From Cyanobium gracile PCC 6307 (GTDB lineage Bacteria; Cyanobacteriota; Cyanobacteriia; PCC-6307; Cyanobiaceae): a DNA stretch of 64,000 nucleotides. This document shows positions 10,000 through 20,692 of the stretch, piece by piece; positions within the stretch are counted from its first letter, which is position 1; each line of letters opens with the position of its first letter. A model generated the notes under the pieces. It ran no database searches, was not told the origin of the DNA, and worked only from the letters and a program-made list of their open reading frames with translations. The position numbers and the translations under genes are program-made. The stretch lies in the NCBI RefSeq assembly GCF_000316515.1, contig NC_019675.1, positions 3,160,001 through 3,224,000 of the forward strand. Reading direction: 5' to 3'.

Positions 10000-11091
10000 A
10001 TGCTCAAAGCCGGAATCGTCGGACTGCCCAACGTGGGCAAGTCGACCCTCTTCAACGCCCTGGTGGCCAACGCCCAGGCCCAGGCGGCCAATTTCCCCTT
10101 CTGCACCATCGAGCCCAACGTGGGGGTGGTGGCGGTTCCCGACGAGCGCCTGCAGAAACTCTCCGATCTCTCCAGTTCCAAGGAGATCGTGCCGACCCGG
10201 GTGGAGTTCGTGGACATCGCCGGGCTGGTGCAGGGGGCGAGCCAGGGGGAGGGGCTCGGCAACAAGTTCCTGGCCAACATCCGCGAAGTCGATGCCATCG
10301 TCCACGTGGTGCGCTGCTTCGAGGACGATGACGTGATCCACGTCTCCGGCAGCGTCGACCCGGTGCGGGACGCCGAGGTGATCAACCTGGAGCTGGGGCT
10401 GGCGGATCTGGCCCAGATCGAGAAGCGGCGGGAGCGGCTTAAGAAGCAGATGCGCACCAGCAAGGAGGCCGCCGCCGAGGACGGCGCCCTGGCCCGGCTG
10501 CAGGCGGAACTGGAGCAGGGCGGTGCCGTGCGGCGGGTGACCCTGACCGAGGAGGAGCAGTCCCTGGTGCGCAACCTGGGCCTGCTGACCGGCAAGCCGA
10601 TCATCTATGCCACCAACGTCAGCGAGGACGACCTGGCGGAGGGCAATGCCTGGGTGGCCGCCGTCGAGGACCTTGCCGCCCGGGAGGGGGCCGAAGCGGT
10701 GCGCATCTCCGCCCAGGTGGAGGCCGAGCTGGTGGATCTGGCCGCCGAGGAGCGGGCCGACTATCTGGCCGGGCTGGGGGTGAGCGAAGGGGGCCTGCAA
10801 AGCCTGATCCGCGCCACCTATCGCCTGCTGGGTCTGCGCACCTACTTCACCACCGGCGAGAAGGAGACCCGCGCCTGGACGATCACCGCCGGCATGACCG
10901 CCCCCCAGGCGGCCGGGGTGATCCACACCGATTTCGAGCGGGGCTTCATCCGGGCCCAGACCATCGCCTACGCCCAGCTGCTGGAGGCCGGCACCCTGGG
11001 CGAGGCCCGCAACCGGGGCTGGCTGCGCAGCGAGGGCAAGGAGTACGTGGTGGCCGAGGGGGATGTGATGGAGTTCCTGTTCAACGTCTGA
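10000..11091 (+). CDS. ychF: Redox-regulated ATPase YchF (OLA1 family)
   Basis: Obg-like P-loop ATPase that associates with ribosomes and the stress response. The 363-aa product starts [21 protein letters not shown] (P-loop at residues 9-16), has the switch region [10 protein letters not shown] and the non-canonical G4 YATNVSED in place of NKxD, then a coiled-coil arm and a C-terminal TGS domain ending [15 protein letters not shown]. Length is normal. The ATG at 10000 opens the conserved strand. It precedes the oxidoreductase by 9 bp. Confidence 0.97.
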   Translation: MLKAGIVGLPNVGKSTLFNALVANAQAQAANFPFCTIEPNVGVVAVPDERLQKLSDLSSSKEIVPTRVEFVDIAGLVQGASQGEGLGNKFLANIREVDAIVHVVRCFEDDDVIHVSGSVDPVRDAEVINLELGLADLAQIEKRRERLKKQMRTSKEAAAEDGALARLQAELEQGGAVRRVTLTEEEQSLVRNLGLLTGKPIIYATNVSEDDLAEGNAWVAAVEDLAAREGAEAVRISAQVEAELVDLAAEERADYLAGLGVSEGGLQSLIRATYRLLGLRTYFTTGEKETRAWTITAGMTAPQAAGVIHTDFERGFIRAQTIAYAQLLEAGTLGEARNRGWLRSEGKEYVVAEGDVMEFLFNV

Positions 11092-11100
11092 GGGCGTCCG

Positions 11101-11991
11101 TTGTCCCTGTCCGTCGGTTTCATCGGCCTGGGGGCCCTGGGCGCGCCGATGGCCGCCAACCTGCAGGCGCGGGGTTTTCCGCTCACTGTCCACAACCGCC
11201 GCCGTGATCGGGAGATGCCCCTGGCCGCCGCCGGGGCCCGGCGGGCGGCCACGCCGGCGGCGGCGGCCCAGGGCGCCGATGTGCTGGCCCTCTGCCTGAG
11301 CGACGACGCGGCGGTGGCGGCGGTGCTGCTGGGGGAGGGGGGCGACGTCGCCGACGCCGCCCTGGCCGGCCTGGCGCCAGGGGCCCTAGTGGTCGATTTC
11401 TCCACCATCGCGCCGGGCACCTCCCGGGCCATGGCCGATGCCCTGGGCGGGCGCGGCGTGGCCTACCTGGATGCGCCGGTCACCGGCGGCACCGAAGGGG
11501 CCCGGGCCGGCACCCTCGCGGTGCTGGTGGGGGGAGCGGCCGCCGACCTGGAGCGGGCCCGGCCGGTGCTGGAGGCCGTGGGCCGAACGATCACGGCGAT
11601 CGGTCCGGTGGGGGCGGGCCAGGGGGCGAAGGCCGTCAACCAGGTGCTGGTCGCGGGCAGCTACGCGGCGGTGGCCGAGGCCATGGCCCTCGGGCAGCGG
11701 CTCGGCCTGCCGATGGAGGAGGTGCGGCAGGCGCTGGTGGGTGGGGCCGCCGGCTCCTGGGCCCTGGAGCACCGCGCCGGCGCCATGCTCCGGGGTGAAT
11801 TCCCGCTCGGGTTCCGGCTGCGGCTGCATCGCAAGGATCTGGCGATCGCCCTGGAGGCCGCCACCGCGGGGGGGCTGGAGCTGCCGGTGGCCGACCTGGT
11901 GGCGGCGATGGAGGACGACCTGATCGCGGCGGGCCACGGCGACGAGGACGTGTCGGCCCTGGCCCGCTGGTTCAACGCCCGCTCCCGGTGA
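11101..11991 (+). CDS. NAD(P)-dependent beta-hydroxyacid dehydrogenase (3-hydroxyisobutyrate dehydrogenase family)
   Basis: Cytosolic oxidoreductase of the 3-hydroxyisobutyrate/tartronate-semialdehyde/GlyR1 family; the substrate cannot be fixed from sequence. The N-terminal Rossmann domain has [16 protein letters not shown], the substrate loop reads [11 protein letters not shown], and the catalytic Lys lies in [11 protein letters not shown]. The 296-aa length is typical. A TTG at 11101 is used as start, because it begins nine bases after the ychF stop and no ATG precedes the Rossmann strand. A glyoxylate/succinic-semialdehyde reductase role is possible. Confidence 0.88.
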   Translation: MSLSVGFIGLGALGAPMAANLQARGFPLTVHNRRRDREMPLAAAGARRAATPAAAAQGADVLALCLSDDAAVAAVLLGEGGDVADAALAGLAPGALVVDFSTIAPGTSRAMADALGGRGVAYLDAPVTGGTEGARAGTLAVLVGGAAADLERARPVLEAVGRTITAIGPVGAGQGAKAVNQVLVAGSYAAVAEAMALGQRLGLPMEEVRQALVGGAAGSWALEHRAGAMLRGEFPLGFRLRLHRKDLAIALEAATAGGLELPVADLVAAMEDDLIAAGHGDEDVSALARWFNARSR

Positions 11992-12053
11992 GCGACGCGG
12001 GCTCCCTACCTTGGTGCGGCTCCTGTGGTGGTGGCCGCGAGGCCGTTGGCTGA

Positions 12054-12769
<716 letters not shown>

Positions 12770-12773
<4 letters not shown>

Positions 12774-15406
12774 GCCAGGGGGATGCACCGCCCGTGGTCC
12801 GCAATGGGCCCCTGTGGCGCCTGGCGGCCCGGCGCTGGCGTCGGCGTCCGCTGCAGTACCTGCTCTGCATCCTGGGCATCGCCCTGGGGGTGGCGATGCT
12901 GGTGTCGATCGATCTGGCCAGCGGCTCGGCCCAGCGGGCCTTCTCCCTCTCCACCGATGCCATCACCGGCCGCACCAGCCACCGCCTGGTGGCGATCGGG
13001 CCCGGTGGCGTCCCTGACGCCACCTTCGTCGCGCTGCGCCGCCGCTTCCCGGAGATTCCCGCCGCGCCAGTGATCGAGGCCTACGGCAGGGCCGAGGAGC
13101 TGGACGGAGAGCTGCTGCGGCTGGTGGGGGTTGACCTGTTCAGCGAGGCGCCCTTCCGCGGCCTGCTGGGCGGTGATGGCGATGGCCAGGTGGGCGGCGG
13201 CCAAGCAGGCGGCAGGGGCTTCGTGCCCTTCCTCACTGAGCCCGGCACGGCCGTGATCGCTTCCGACACCGCCGCGCGCTACGGCCTCCACCCCGGTGCC
13301 GCCGATGCCTCCGGCACCCTGCACCTGGATCTGGGCGGGCGGACATCGGCCCTGCAGCTGGTGGGCAGCGTCAGCAGTGATTCGGCCCTCGAGCGCCGCG
13401 GGCTGGAGTCCCTGCTGCTGGTCGACATCGCCACCGCCCAGGAGCTGCTGGCCCCCGCCGGCGTCGGGGCGGCCCCTGCCCTGGGCCACATCGATCTGAT
13501 CCTCGAGGGCCCCGCCCAGGAGCAGGCCATCCGCTCCTGGCTGCCCGCGGGGCTGAAGCTGGAGACGGCGGCGGCCCGCGGCAACGCCGTGCAGCAGATG
13601 ACGGCCGCCTTCGAGCTCAACCTCGCCGCCATGAGCCTGCTGGCCATGGTGGTGGGCATCTTTCTCATCTACAACACGGTCACCTTCAGCGTGGTGCAGC
13701 GCCGCGGCCTGTTCGGGGTGCTGCGCTGCCTGGGGGTGACCCGGGGCCAGCTGTTCACCCTGATCCTCGGGGAGGCGGCCCTGTTCAGCCTGGTGGGCTC
13801 CCTGCTGGGCCTGGCGCTGGGGGTGGTGCTGGGGCGCGCCGTGGTCGGCCTGATCACCCAGACGATCAACGACTTCTACTTCGTGGTCTCGGTGCGGCAG
13901 ATCAGCCTGTCGGGGTTCACCCTGGCCAAGGGGATGGTCGTGGGGGTGGCTTCGGCCCTGCTGGCCTCAGCCCTGCCCGCCTGGGAGGCGATGGCCACAC
14001 CGCCGCAGATGACCCTGCAGCGCTCCAGCCTTGAGGCCGCCTGGCAGCGGCTGCTGCCCTGGTTTCTCCTGGCGGCCCTGCTCAGCGGTGGCCTGGGGGT
14101 GCTGCTGCTGCGCTGGGACAGCCGGGACCTGGTGCCCGCCTTCGCCGGACTGTTCGCCCTGCTGATGGGGGCCGCTCTGCTGATGCCGCCGGTGCTGGTG
14201 GCCGCGATGGAGGTTCTGGGCTGGTCCAGCCGGGGCCTAGGGGTGGTGGCCCGCCTCGCCCCCCGCGACATCCTGCGCTCCCTCAGCCGCACTGCGGTGG
14301 CCGTGGCGGCCCTGATGGTCGCGGTGTCGGTGATCGTGGGGCTCTCGATCATGATCGGCTCCTTCCGGGGGACGGTGGTCACCTGGCTCGACCAGACCCT
14401 CCAGGCCGACCTGTTCGTCTCCCCCCCGAGCACCACGGCCAACCGGGTGCTGGGCAAGGTGGATCCCGCCGTTGTCTCGGCCATCGCCGGCCGCTCCGAC
14501 CTGCGGGCCATGGTCACCTTCAACAGCTTCGACGTGCACTTGGTCGACCAGGACCGGGACATCACCCTGATCGCCGCCGGTGGTGACGTCTCCGCCGGCC
14601 GGCGCCCCTATGCCTGGGTCCGCCCGGGCGTCGACGACCCCTTCGCCGCCCTGGCGGCCAGAGAGGGGGTGATCCTCTCCGAGGCCGTCTACCTGCGCGA
14701 TGGCCAAGGTGCGATCCCCGAGCGGGTCCGGCTCGAAACCCCTGACGGCGAGCGGAGCTTCCCGGTGGTCGCCGTCTTCTACGACTACTCCTCCGACCGC
14801 GGCAGCGTGCTCATGGACCGCTCCCAGGTGGCGGAGCTCTGGCACGACGACAACGTCGCCTCACTGGGACTGTTCCTGGCCCCGGGGGTGGCGCCCGAGG
14901 CGGTGGCCGCCGAGCTGCTGGAGGGCTTCCGCAGCCGCCAGAGCCTGCTGGTGCAGACCAACGGCGCCCTGCGGCAGGGGTCGCTGGAGATCTTCGATCG
15001 CACCTTCGCCATCACCGGAGCCCTGCAGCTGCTCACGGTGCTGGTGGCCTTCATCGGCATCTTCAGCACCCTGATGAGCCTGCAGCTGGAGCGGGGCCGG
15101 GAATTCGCTGTGCTGCGGGCCGACGGCATGACCCCCCTCCAGCTGGGGCGCCTCACCCTGCTGGAGACCGGCTTGATGGGCCTGCTGGCGGGAACCTGCT
15201 CGATGCCCCTGGGTTACGGGCTGGCCTGGGTGCTGGTGCATGTGATCAACGTGCGCTCCTTTGGCTGGACCCTGCAGATCGCCCTGGAGCCCCGCTTCTT
15301 CCTCCAGTCCCTGCTGGTGGCGGTGGGGGCGGCACTGCTGGCGGGTCTTTACCCGGCCCTGCGCCTGGGCCGCATGAACATCAGCGAGGCCCTGCGGCAG
15401 GAATGA
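12770..15406 (+). CDS. FtsX/MacB-type ABC transporter permease (878 aa)
   Basis: Large inner-membrane permease with two FtsX-like domains. A first membrane helix ([18 protein letters not shown]) precedes a long extracytoplasmic domain. A cluster of about three helices follows around residues 290-400, then helices near 430-480 and 520-545. A second large periplasmic domain and three C-terminal helices complete it. Such double-domain proteins (DUF214/COG0577) can carry both halves of the permease in one chain. It overlaps its ATPase upstream and the AttH-like gene downstream by 4 nt each. Function is probably lipid or hydrophobic-molecule handling at the envelope, by analogy only. Confidence 0.9.
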
Positions 15407-16611
15407 AGCGCCCCCATCCTCTGAGCACCCTGCTGGCCCTGCTGGCCGTGCTGCTGCTGGGCCTGGCCGGAGCGGCCCCGGCCGGGGCCAGCAGTGGGAT
15501 CCGCTGGGGGGAGGCACCGGAGCCCGAGGGATTCGTTTCTGCCTTGAGCCCGCGTCACTGGCAGTTCCCCGCCGACTTCGGCCCCCATCCCGAGTACCGG
15601 ACCGAGTGGTGGTACTACACGGGCAATCTGGAGGGCGACGACGGACGCCCGTTCGGCTACCAGCTGACGATCTTCCGCCAGGCCCTGGCCCCCGACCTCC
15701 CAGATGCCCCTGCCGCCGCTGCCCCCGCAGCCCCCGCTGAGCCTGGGGCTACGGCCATGAGCGCCGGCTCCCGCTGGCGCACCCCCCAGGTCTTCTCCGC
15801 CCATTTCACCGTCAGCGACATTGCCGCCGGTGCCTTCCTCCAGGAGGAGCGCTTCGCCCGCGGCGCCCTGGGGCTTGCCGGCGCCGAGGCCGACCCCTAT
15901 GCCGTCTGGCTCAACGACTGGCGCATCAGCGCCGAGGGGCCCGACCGGGTGCGGCTGCAGGCCGTCACCGACGCCATGGCCATCGATCTGAACCTCACCC
16001 AGAGCCGCCCCCCGGTGCTCCAGGGCCAGGACGGCCTCAGCCGCAAGGGGCCAGAGGCCGGCAACGCCTCGCACTACTACTCCCTCGTGCAGCAACCCAC
16101 CGAGGGCACGGTGACGGTGGCGGGCCACCGCCATGCCGTCCACGGCGTCAGTTGGAAGGACCATGAGTTCTCCACCAGTGTCCTCAGCCCCGGCACCGTC
16201 GGCTGGGACTGGTTCTCCGCCCAGTTCGAGGACGGCTCCGCCCTGATGCTTTACGGCCTGCGCCGGGAGGACGGCGGCAAGGAGCCCTTCAGCGGCGGCC
16301 GCTGGATCGACGGCGACCACGACGTCGAGCTTGGCGCCGATGACTACGTGCTCACGGTGAAGCGCACCTGGCGGAGCCCCCACAGCGGTGCCACCTACCC
16401 CGCCGCCTGGACGCTCACCATTCCACGGCTGGACCTGGAGCTGGCGATCACGCCGCAGATGGCCGACCAGGAGCTGACCACGGCCTCGGCCACCTACTGG
16501 GAGGGCGCGCTCCGCTACGAGGGCCACGGCGGCGAGCGGCCGCTGCGGGGCCGCGGCTATGGCGAGCTCACCGGCTACGTCGACCGCCTCGATGGCCTGC
16601 GCGGTGGGTGA
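15403..16611 (+). CDS. AttH/CrtC-like secreted lipocalin-domain protein (COG5621)
   Basis: Exported protein of 402 aa. A signal peptide (hydrophobic LLALLAVLLLGLAGAAPAGASS) is followed by the AttH-like double lipocalin fold related to hydroxyneurosporene synthase CrtC. The hallmark is TEWWYYTGNLEGDDGR near residue 67, and a second domain contains GWDWFSAQFEDGSALMLYGLR. The ATG overlaps the permease stop (ATGA), so the three genes are probably one unit in which this protein binds the transported hydrophobic ligand. A carotenoid-modifying enzyme is a weaker alternative, given the export signal and ABC context. Confidence 0.85.
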   Translation: MKRPHPLSTLLALLAVLLLGLAGAAPAGASSGIRWGEAPEPEGFVSALSPRHWQFPADFGPHPEYRTEWWYYTGNLEGDDGRPFGYQLTIFRQALAPDLPDAPAAAAPAAPAEPGATAMSAGSRWRTPQVFSAHFTVSDIAAGAFLQEERFARGALGLAGAEADPYAVWLNDWRISAEGPDRVRLQAVTDAMAIDLNLTQSRPPVLQGQDGLSRKGPEAGNASHYYSLVQQPTEGTVTVAGHRHAVHGVSWKDHEFSTSVLSPGTVGWDWFSAQFEDGSALMLYGLRREDGGKEPFSGGRWIDGDHDVELGADDYVLTVKRTWRSPHSGATYPAAWTLTIPRLDLELAITPQMADQELTTASATYWEGALRYEGHGGERPLRGRGYGELTGYVDRLDGLRGG

Positions 16612-16645
16612 TCGGCGAGGATGGCCCCAGCAGGAGCGAAGGGCC

Positions 16646-16879
16646 ATGGCAGCAGCGGACCATCCCGGGACCCCATCCCCCCCCTCGGCGGAGTCTGGCG
16701 ACGCCGCCGGCACGGCCGCCGAGCATCCCCATAACTTCGAGGTCCAGAAGGAGATCCACCGCCGCATCCGCAACGATCCCGATTACGACGACTGGGAGTA
16801 CGGCACCGAGCCCCTGCCCCATGAGGCCTGGGTGGAGCGGCAGGCTGCCGCGTCAGGGGAGCGCCCGGCGGGGGCCTAG
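16646..16879 (+). CDS. Small hypothetical protein
   Basis: A 77-aa acidic soluble protein whose function I do not recognise. The central segment VQKEIHRRIRNDPDYDDWEYGTEP looks structured and conserved-like; both ends are low-complexity Ala/Pro-rich. The ATG at 16646 was preferred to upstream in-frame codons that overlap the AttH-like gene. It lies 34 bp after that gene, so it may be the fourth member of the operon. Its 3' end overlaps the stop region of the convergent MFS gene by 27 bp. Confidence 0.65.
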   Translation: MAAADHPGTPSPPSAESGDAAGTAAEHPHNFEVQKEIHRRIRNDPDYDDWEYGTEPLPHEAWVERQAAASGERPAGA

Positions 16880-18076
16880 GCCTCGCACCAGCAGCAGTCC
16901 CCCCAGGCAGGCCACGCCCATCAGCAGCCAGAGACCGGCCCCATGGCCCTGGCCGTCCAGCAGCCGGCCGGCGAGCAGGGGGGCTGCGAAGCCGCTGATG
17001 GCGAAGCACTGGGACAGCAGCGCCAGGGCCAGGCCCTGGTGCTCGATCGGGCTGCGTTCCACCACCGCTTCGGTGGCGGTGGGCAGGAAGCAGGCCATCC
17101 CGAGGGCCAGCGGCAGCTGGGCGAGCAGCAGCAACCCCAGCCCCCGTTCGCTGAAGGCGGATCCCGCCAGCAGCAGGTTGCCGGCCGCGAAGCTGACCAG
17201 GCTGAGATTGAGGCCCGTCGCCACCGGCCGGCGGGCCAGGGCCTGACCCACCGGCCACTGGAGCCCCAGCAGCAGGGCCAGCTGCAGGCCGATGGTGAGG
17301 GCACCGAGGCTCACCGGCAGGGCGCGCCGCTGCAGGCTGCCCCGCACCAGCTCCAGGGGCAGGGCGCTTTGCATCAGGGCCGGCATCGCCGTAGCCAGCA
17401 CGGCCACGGCCAGCAGCGGCAGCAGGCCAGGCAGCCAGGGGCCCCAGGGGCTGGGGTGGGCCAGCCGCTCCCTGGGCCTCGGATCCGGTAGCTCCCGGCG
17501 CGACAGCAGCAGCAGCAGCACCAGCATGCAGCCGATGTCCACGGCGTAGATGCCGCGCAGCCAGCCCCGCCAGGCGAGCACCGACCCCAGCAGGGCCCCG
17601 GCGGCGATGCCCAGGGCATCGGCGCTGCGCATCAGGGCGAAGGCCCGGCCCGAGGGCACCGGCGCGCAGCAGAGCGGCACCGCCAGCTCGATCGCCGGCC
17701 AGTAGAAGCCCACCGCCATTCCAAGCAGCACCTGGCCCTGCAGGTAGCCGCCGAAGGAGCCGGCGCCCATCAGGCGGGCGTCGCCGGCGATGGCCATCAG
17801 GGCCGCCAGCAGCACCGGAACGACGCAGTTCAGACCCCGATCCAGCAGGAGACCGCTGAGGATCCGGCCGAGGGTGCCCGCCAGGGCGGCCAGGGCCAGC
17901 CCTTCGGTGACGCGGCCGGCGCTGAACTGGGCCTGGTGGAACACCATCGGCGTCAGATAGAGCACGCCGCCCGCCCCGAGCATGGTGATCAGGCGGATCA
18001 GGGCGAGATGGCGCAGGGCTGCTGGAAACTGGGTGAACCAGGACCGCGCCCTGGCCCTCCCCTGTGCCTGTTCCAC
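16853..18076 (-). CDS. Major facilitator superfamily transporter
   Basis: Inner-membrane secondary transporter of 407 aa with about twelve hydrophobic segments, the length and pattern of an MFS drug/metabolite exporter. Arg-containing cytoplasmic loops such as LLLDRGLN after helix 2 and the Arg/Pro-rich stretch between helices 6 and 7 fit the fold. Substrate is not identifiable. The ATG at 18076 lies inside the 5' end of the divergent hydrolase gene, so the two start regions overlap by 13 bp and their control sequences must lie within each other's coding region. Confidence 0.87.
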   Translation of the reverse strand: MEQAQGRARARSWFTQFPAALRHLALIRLITMLGAGGVLYLTPMVFHQAQFSAGRVTEGLALAALAGTLGRILSGLLLDRGLNCVVPVLLAALMAIAGDARLMGAGSFGGYLQGQVLLGMAVGFYWPAIELAVPLCCAPVPSGRAFALMRSADALGIAAGALLGSVLAWRGWLRGIYAVDIGCMLVLLLLLSRRELPDPRPRERLAHPSPWGPWLPGLLPLLAVAVLATAMPALMQSALPLELVRGSLQRRALPVSLGALTIGLQLALLLGLQWPVGQALARRPVATGLNLSLVSFAAGNLLLAGSAFSERGLGLLLLAQLPLALGMACFLPTATEAVVERSPIEHQGLALALLSQCFAISGFAAPLLAGRLLDGQGHGAGLWLLMGVACLGGLLLVRGLGPRRALP

Positions 18077-19644
18077 TCCGCCTTCGTCCGTTCAAGGGTC
18101 TGCTGGCCAGTCTGCTGATCGCCGGGCCGGCCCTGGCCGGGCCCGTTGCCGCGGCGGAGGTGCTGGAGCTGCGCTTCGATGGCCTGGAGCTGCCGGTGAA
18201 CCTCGAGCAGCTCGACGGCTGGACCCGCACCCCGGCCGGCCGGTCCGGCGGCGGGGATCTGGCGGTCTGGCTGGATCTGCTCGACCCCCGCAGCCGCCAG
18301 GACCTGAAGATCCTGCTGCGCGCCCCCCTGCTGCGGGACACCAGCTTCGGCCAGCAGCTGCTCGACAGCTGGGCCGGCAGCCAGATGATGGCCCGCCTCG
18401 GGGACCTGCTGACCACGGCCGACGGCCGCAGCACCACGGCGGTGCTGCAGACGACGCTGCGCCGGCTGCTGGAGTCCCGTCAGGACGTCTCCACCATCGG
18501 CCTGCTGCGGGCCCTGCCGGTGCAGCGGCTGAGCCTCCAGCTCGACGGGCTCTACGAGCTGGCCGTTCAGTGGCGCCAGCAGATCGACCTGCAGCGGCAG
18601 GCGCTGCGGCGCCTCCAGGCCCTGGCCCTGCCGGAGCGCCGCACCGTCCCCCTGGCCTTCGCCGATCGCAGCACCCTGAGGCCCCGGCGGCTGGGGCTGG
18701 CCGTGGGCCACCGCCAGCAGCCCCTGCCGCTGGAGGTGTGGCCGGCGCCACCGGCAGCCCCCCGGCGGCCGTGGCTGCTGATGATGCCCGGCCTGGGGGG
18801 CAATGCCGACCAGTTCGGCTGGCTGGCCAGCGAACTGGCCGAACGGGGTTGGTCGGTGGTGGTGGTGCAGCATCCCGGCAGTGACGGCCCCGCCCTCAAG
18901 GCCGCCCTCGACGGCCAGCGGCCGCCGCCGGGCGCGGAGACCCTGGCCATCCGGCTGGCCGACGTCGAGGCGGTGCTGGCGGCCCAGCGCCGGGGCGAGC
19001 TGCCGGTGCGGGGCCATGGGGTGGTGTTGCTGGGCCATTCGATGGGGGCCCTCTCCGCCCTGCTGGCGGCGGGGGTGGTGCCGGAAGCGGGCCTCGCCGA
19101 GCGCTGTCGCAAGGCCCTCGACCGCCTGCCGATCGCCAACCCCTCCCGGCTGCTGCAGTGCCAGCTGCCCAGCACCGAATTGCCGAAGCGCCCCTCCCCC
19201 CCCGCCGACCTGCGGGGGCTGGTGCTGCTCAACAGCTTCGGCAGCCTGCTCTGGCCCCGGCGGGGCCTGGCGTCCCTGGGGCTGCCGGTGCTGATGGTCG
19301 GCGGCAGCCTCGACCTGGTGACGCCGCCGCTGGAGGAGCAGCTGCGCCTGTTCCTCCAGGGCAGCGATCCCCGCAGCCGGCTGGTGATGGTGGAGGGGGG
19401 CAGCCACTTCTCCCCCGTGCGGCTGATGCCCACCGATGAGGTGCTCTTCCGCCTCGATGACGAGCTGGTGGGGGTGGACCCGGCCCGGGTGCAGTCGGCG
19501 CTGTTGCGCCTCACCACCGAATACCTCCAGACCCTGGAGCAGCCCCTGCTGCTGCCGGCCCAGCGGCGGGTGCAGCAGGGGGTGACCCTCGACGTGCTCG
19601 ACGCCGCCGCCGCCCGGCGCTGGAAGGCCGGGCTGCAGCCCTGA
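18064..19644 (+). CDS. Exported alpha/beta hydrolase with DUF1400-like N-terminal domain
   Basis: A 526-aa protein with a signal peptide ending GPVAAAE, an N-terminal helical domain of roughly 140 residues resembling cyanobacterial DUF1400, then an alpha/beta hydrolase domain. The latter has an oxyanion-type MMPGLGGNADQF and the nucleophile elbow LLGHSMGALSA. The late VEGGSHFSP supplies the likely catalytic His. It resembles platelet-activating-factor acetylhydrolase-like or dienelactone hydrolases; the substrate, lipid or ester, is unknown. Start is a GTG at 18064, chosen because it yields the signal peptide. Confidence 0.85.
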   Translation: MPVPLRLRPFKGLLASLLIAGPALAGPVAAAEVLELRFDGLELPVNLEQLDGWTRTPAGRSGGGDLAVWLDLLDPRSRQDLKILLRAPLLRDTSFGQQLLDSWAGSQMMARLGDLLTTADGRSTTAVLQTTLRRLLESRQDVSTIGLLRALPVQRLSLQLDGLYELAVQWRQQIDLQRQALRRLQALALPERRTVPLAFADRSTLRPRRLGLAVGHRQQPLPLEVWPAPPAAPRRPWLLMMPGLGGNADQFGWLASELAERGWSVVVVQHPGSDGPALKAALDGQRPPPGAETLAIRLADVEAVLAAQRRGELPVRGHGVVLLGHSMGALSALLAAGVVPEAGLAERCRKALDRLPIANPSRLLQCQLPSTELPKRPSPPADLRGLVLLNSFGSLLWPRRGLASLGLPVLMVGGSLDLVTPPLEEQLRLFLQGSDPRSRLVMVEGGSHFSPVRLMPTDEVLFRLDDELVGVDPARVQSALLRLTTEYLQTLEQPLLLPAQRRVQQGVTLDVLDAAAARRWKAGLQP

Positions 19645-19672
19645 CCTACCAACCGCGGCCCCGGCCCGGAGC

Positions 19673-20692
19673 TCAGAAGCGGATGCGCGGATCGAGCAGG
19701 GCCACCAGCACGTCCACCAGCACGGTCACCAGCACCACCAGGGCCGCCACCACCACCACGATCCCCTGCACCACCGGATAGTCGCGCTGGGCGATCGCCT
19801 CCTGCAGCCGGAAGGCGATCCCGGGCCAGGAGTAGGTGACCTCGATGAGCAGGGCGCCACCGATCAGGGAGGCCACCGTGATGCCCGTGATCGTCAGCAC
19901 GGGCAGCAGGGCGTTGGGCAGGGCGTGGTGCAGCACCACCCGCCGCTCGCTCAGGCCCCGGCTGCGGGCCGCCTCCACGTAGTCGGAGCCGAGCGCACGG
20001 CGCAGATTGAGCCGCAGGGCGTTGGTGAAGATGCCGCTGAGCAGCAGGCTCAGGGTGGCCGCCGGCAGCACCAGGTGGCGCAGGCTGCCGGCCAGCTGGC
20101 CCCAGTCGCCGGCGCGGAGGCTGTCGAGCAGGTAGAAGCCCGTGCCTTCCGGTGGCATCAGGGTGGCGGGGAAGCGTCCCCCCACCGGCAGCCAGCCCAG
20201 CCAGACGGAGAACACCAGCTGCACCACCATGGCGGCCCAGAAGGGGGGCAGGGCGTAGGTGCTGATGCCGTAGAGCCGGCCGGCCAGATCGATGCGTCCC
20301 TCCGGGCGGGCGATGCCGCTGAATCCCACCGCCAGACCCACCACGGCCGCCAGCAGCAGGGCCACCACGCCGAGTTCCAGGCTGGCGGGCAGGCTCGCCT
20401 GGATGATGCCGGTCACCGGTTCGCCGTTGGTGAGCGACGTGCCGAGGTCGCCCCGCAGCAGATGGCCGAGGAACCGGCCGTACTGCTCGGGCAGGGGCAG
20501 ATCCAGACCGAGCTGGGCCCGCAGGGCGGCGCGGGCCGCCTCCGGGGCGCGGGTGCCGAGCAGGGCGTCGATCGGATCACCGGGGGCCACCCGCAGCAGC
20601 AGGAACACCAGCGAAGCGATCAGCCAGAGCATCACCGGGGCCAGGGCCAGGCGCGAGGCCAGGTAGCGCGCCAGGTCGGAACGGCGGCTCAT
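19673..20692 (-). CDS. ABC transporter permease, DppB/NikB-like
   Basis: Inner-membrane permease of the dipeptide/oligopeptide/nickel importer class (339 aa). Family signs are the first helix with LLRVAPGDPIDALLG, then LDLPLPEQYGRFL, and the EAA loop DYVEAARSRGLSERRVVLHHALPNALLPV that contacts the ATPase. Six helices are predicted. The ATG at 20692 overlaps the stop of the solute-binding-protein gene by 4 nt; the open frame runs much further upstream only as an antisense shadow. The DppC-type partner and ATPases are not in the window. Confidence 0.94.
   Translation of the reverse strand: MSRRSDLARYLASRLALAPVMLWLIASLVFLLLRVAPGDPIDALLGTRAPEAARAALRAQLGLDLPLPEQYGRFLGHLLRGDLGTSLTNGEPVTGIIQASLPASLELGVVALLLAAVVGLAVGFSGIARPEGRIDLAGRLYGISTYALPPFWAAMVVQLVFSVWLGWLPVGGRFPATLMPPEGTGFYLLDSLRAGDWGQLAGSLRHLVLPAATLSLLLSGIFTNALRLNLRRALGSDYVEAARSRGLSERRVVLHHALPNALLPVLTITGITVASLIGGALLIEVTYSWPGIAFRLQEAIAQRDYPVVQGIVVVVAALVVLVTVLVDVLVALLDPRIRF

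Noticed and set aside
19791-19798. GCGATCGC (HIP1) octamer
   Set aside because: Scattered copies are normal in cyanobacterial genomes and this one lies inside the permease gene.
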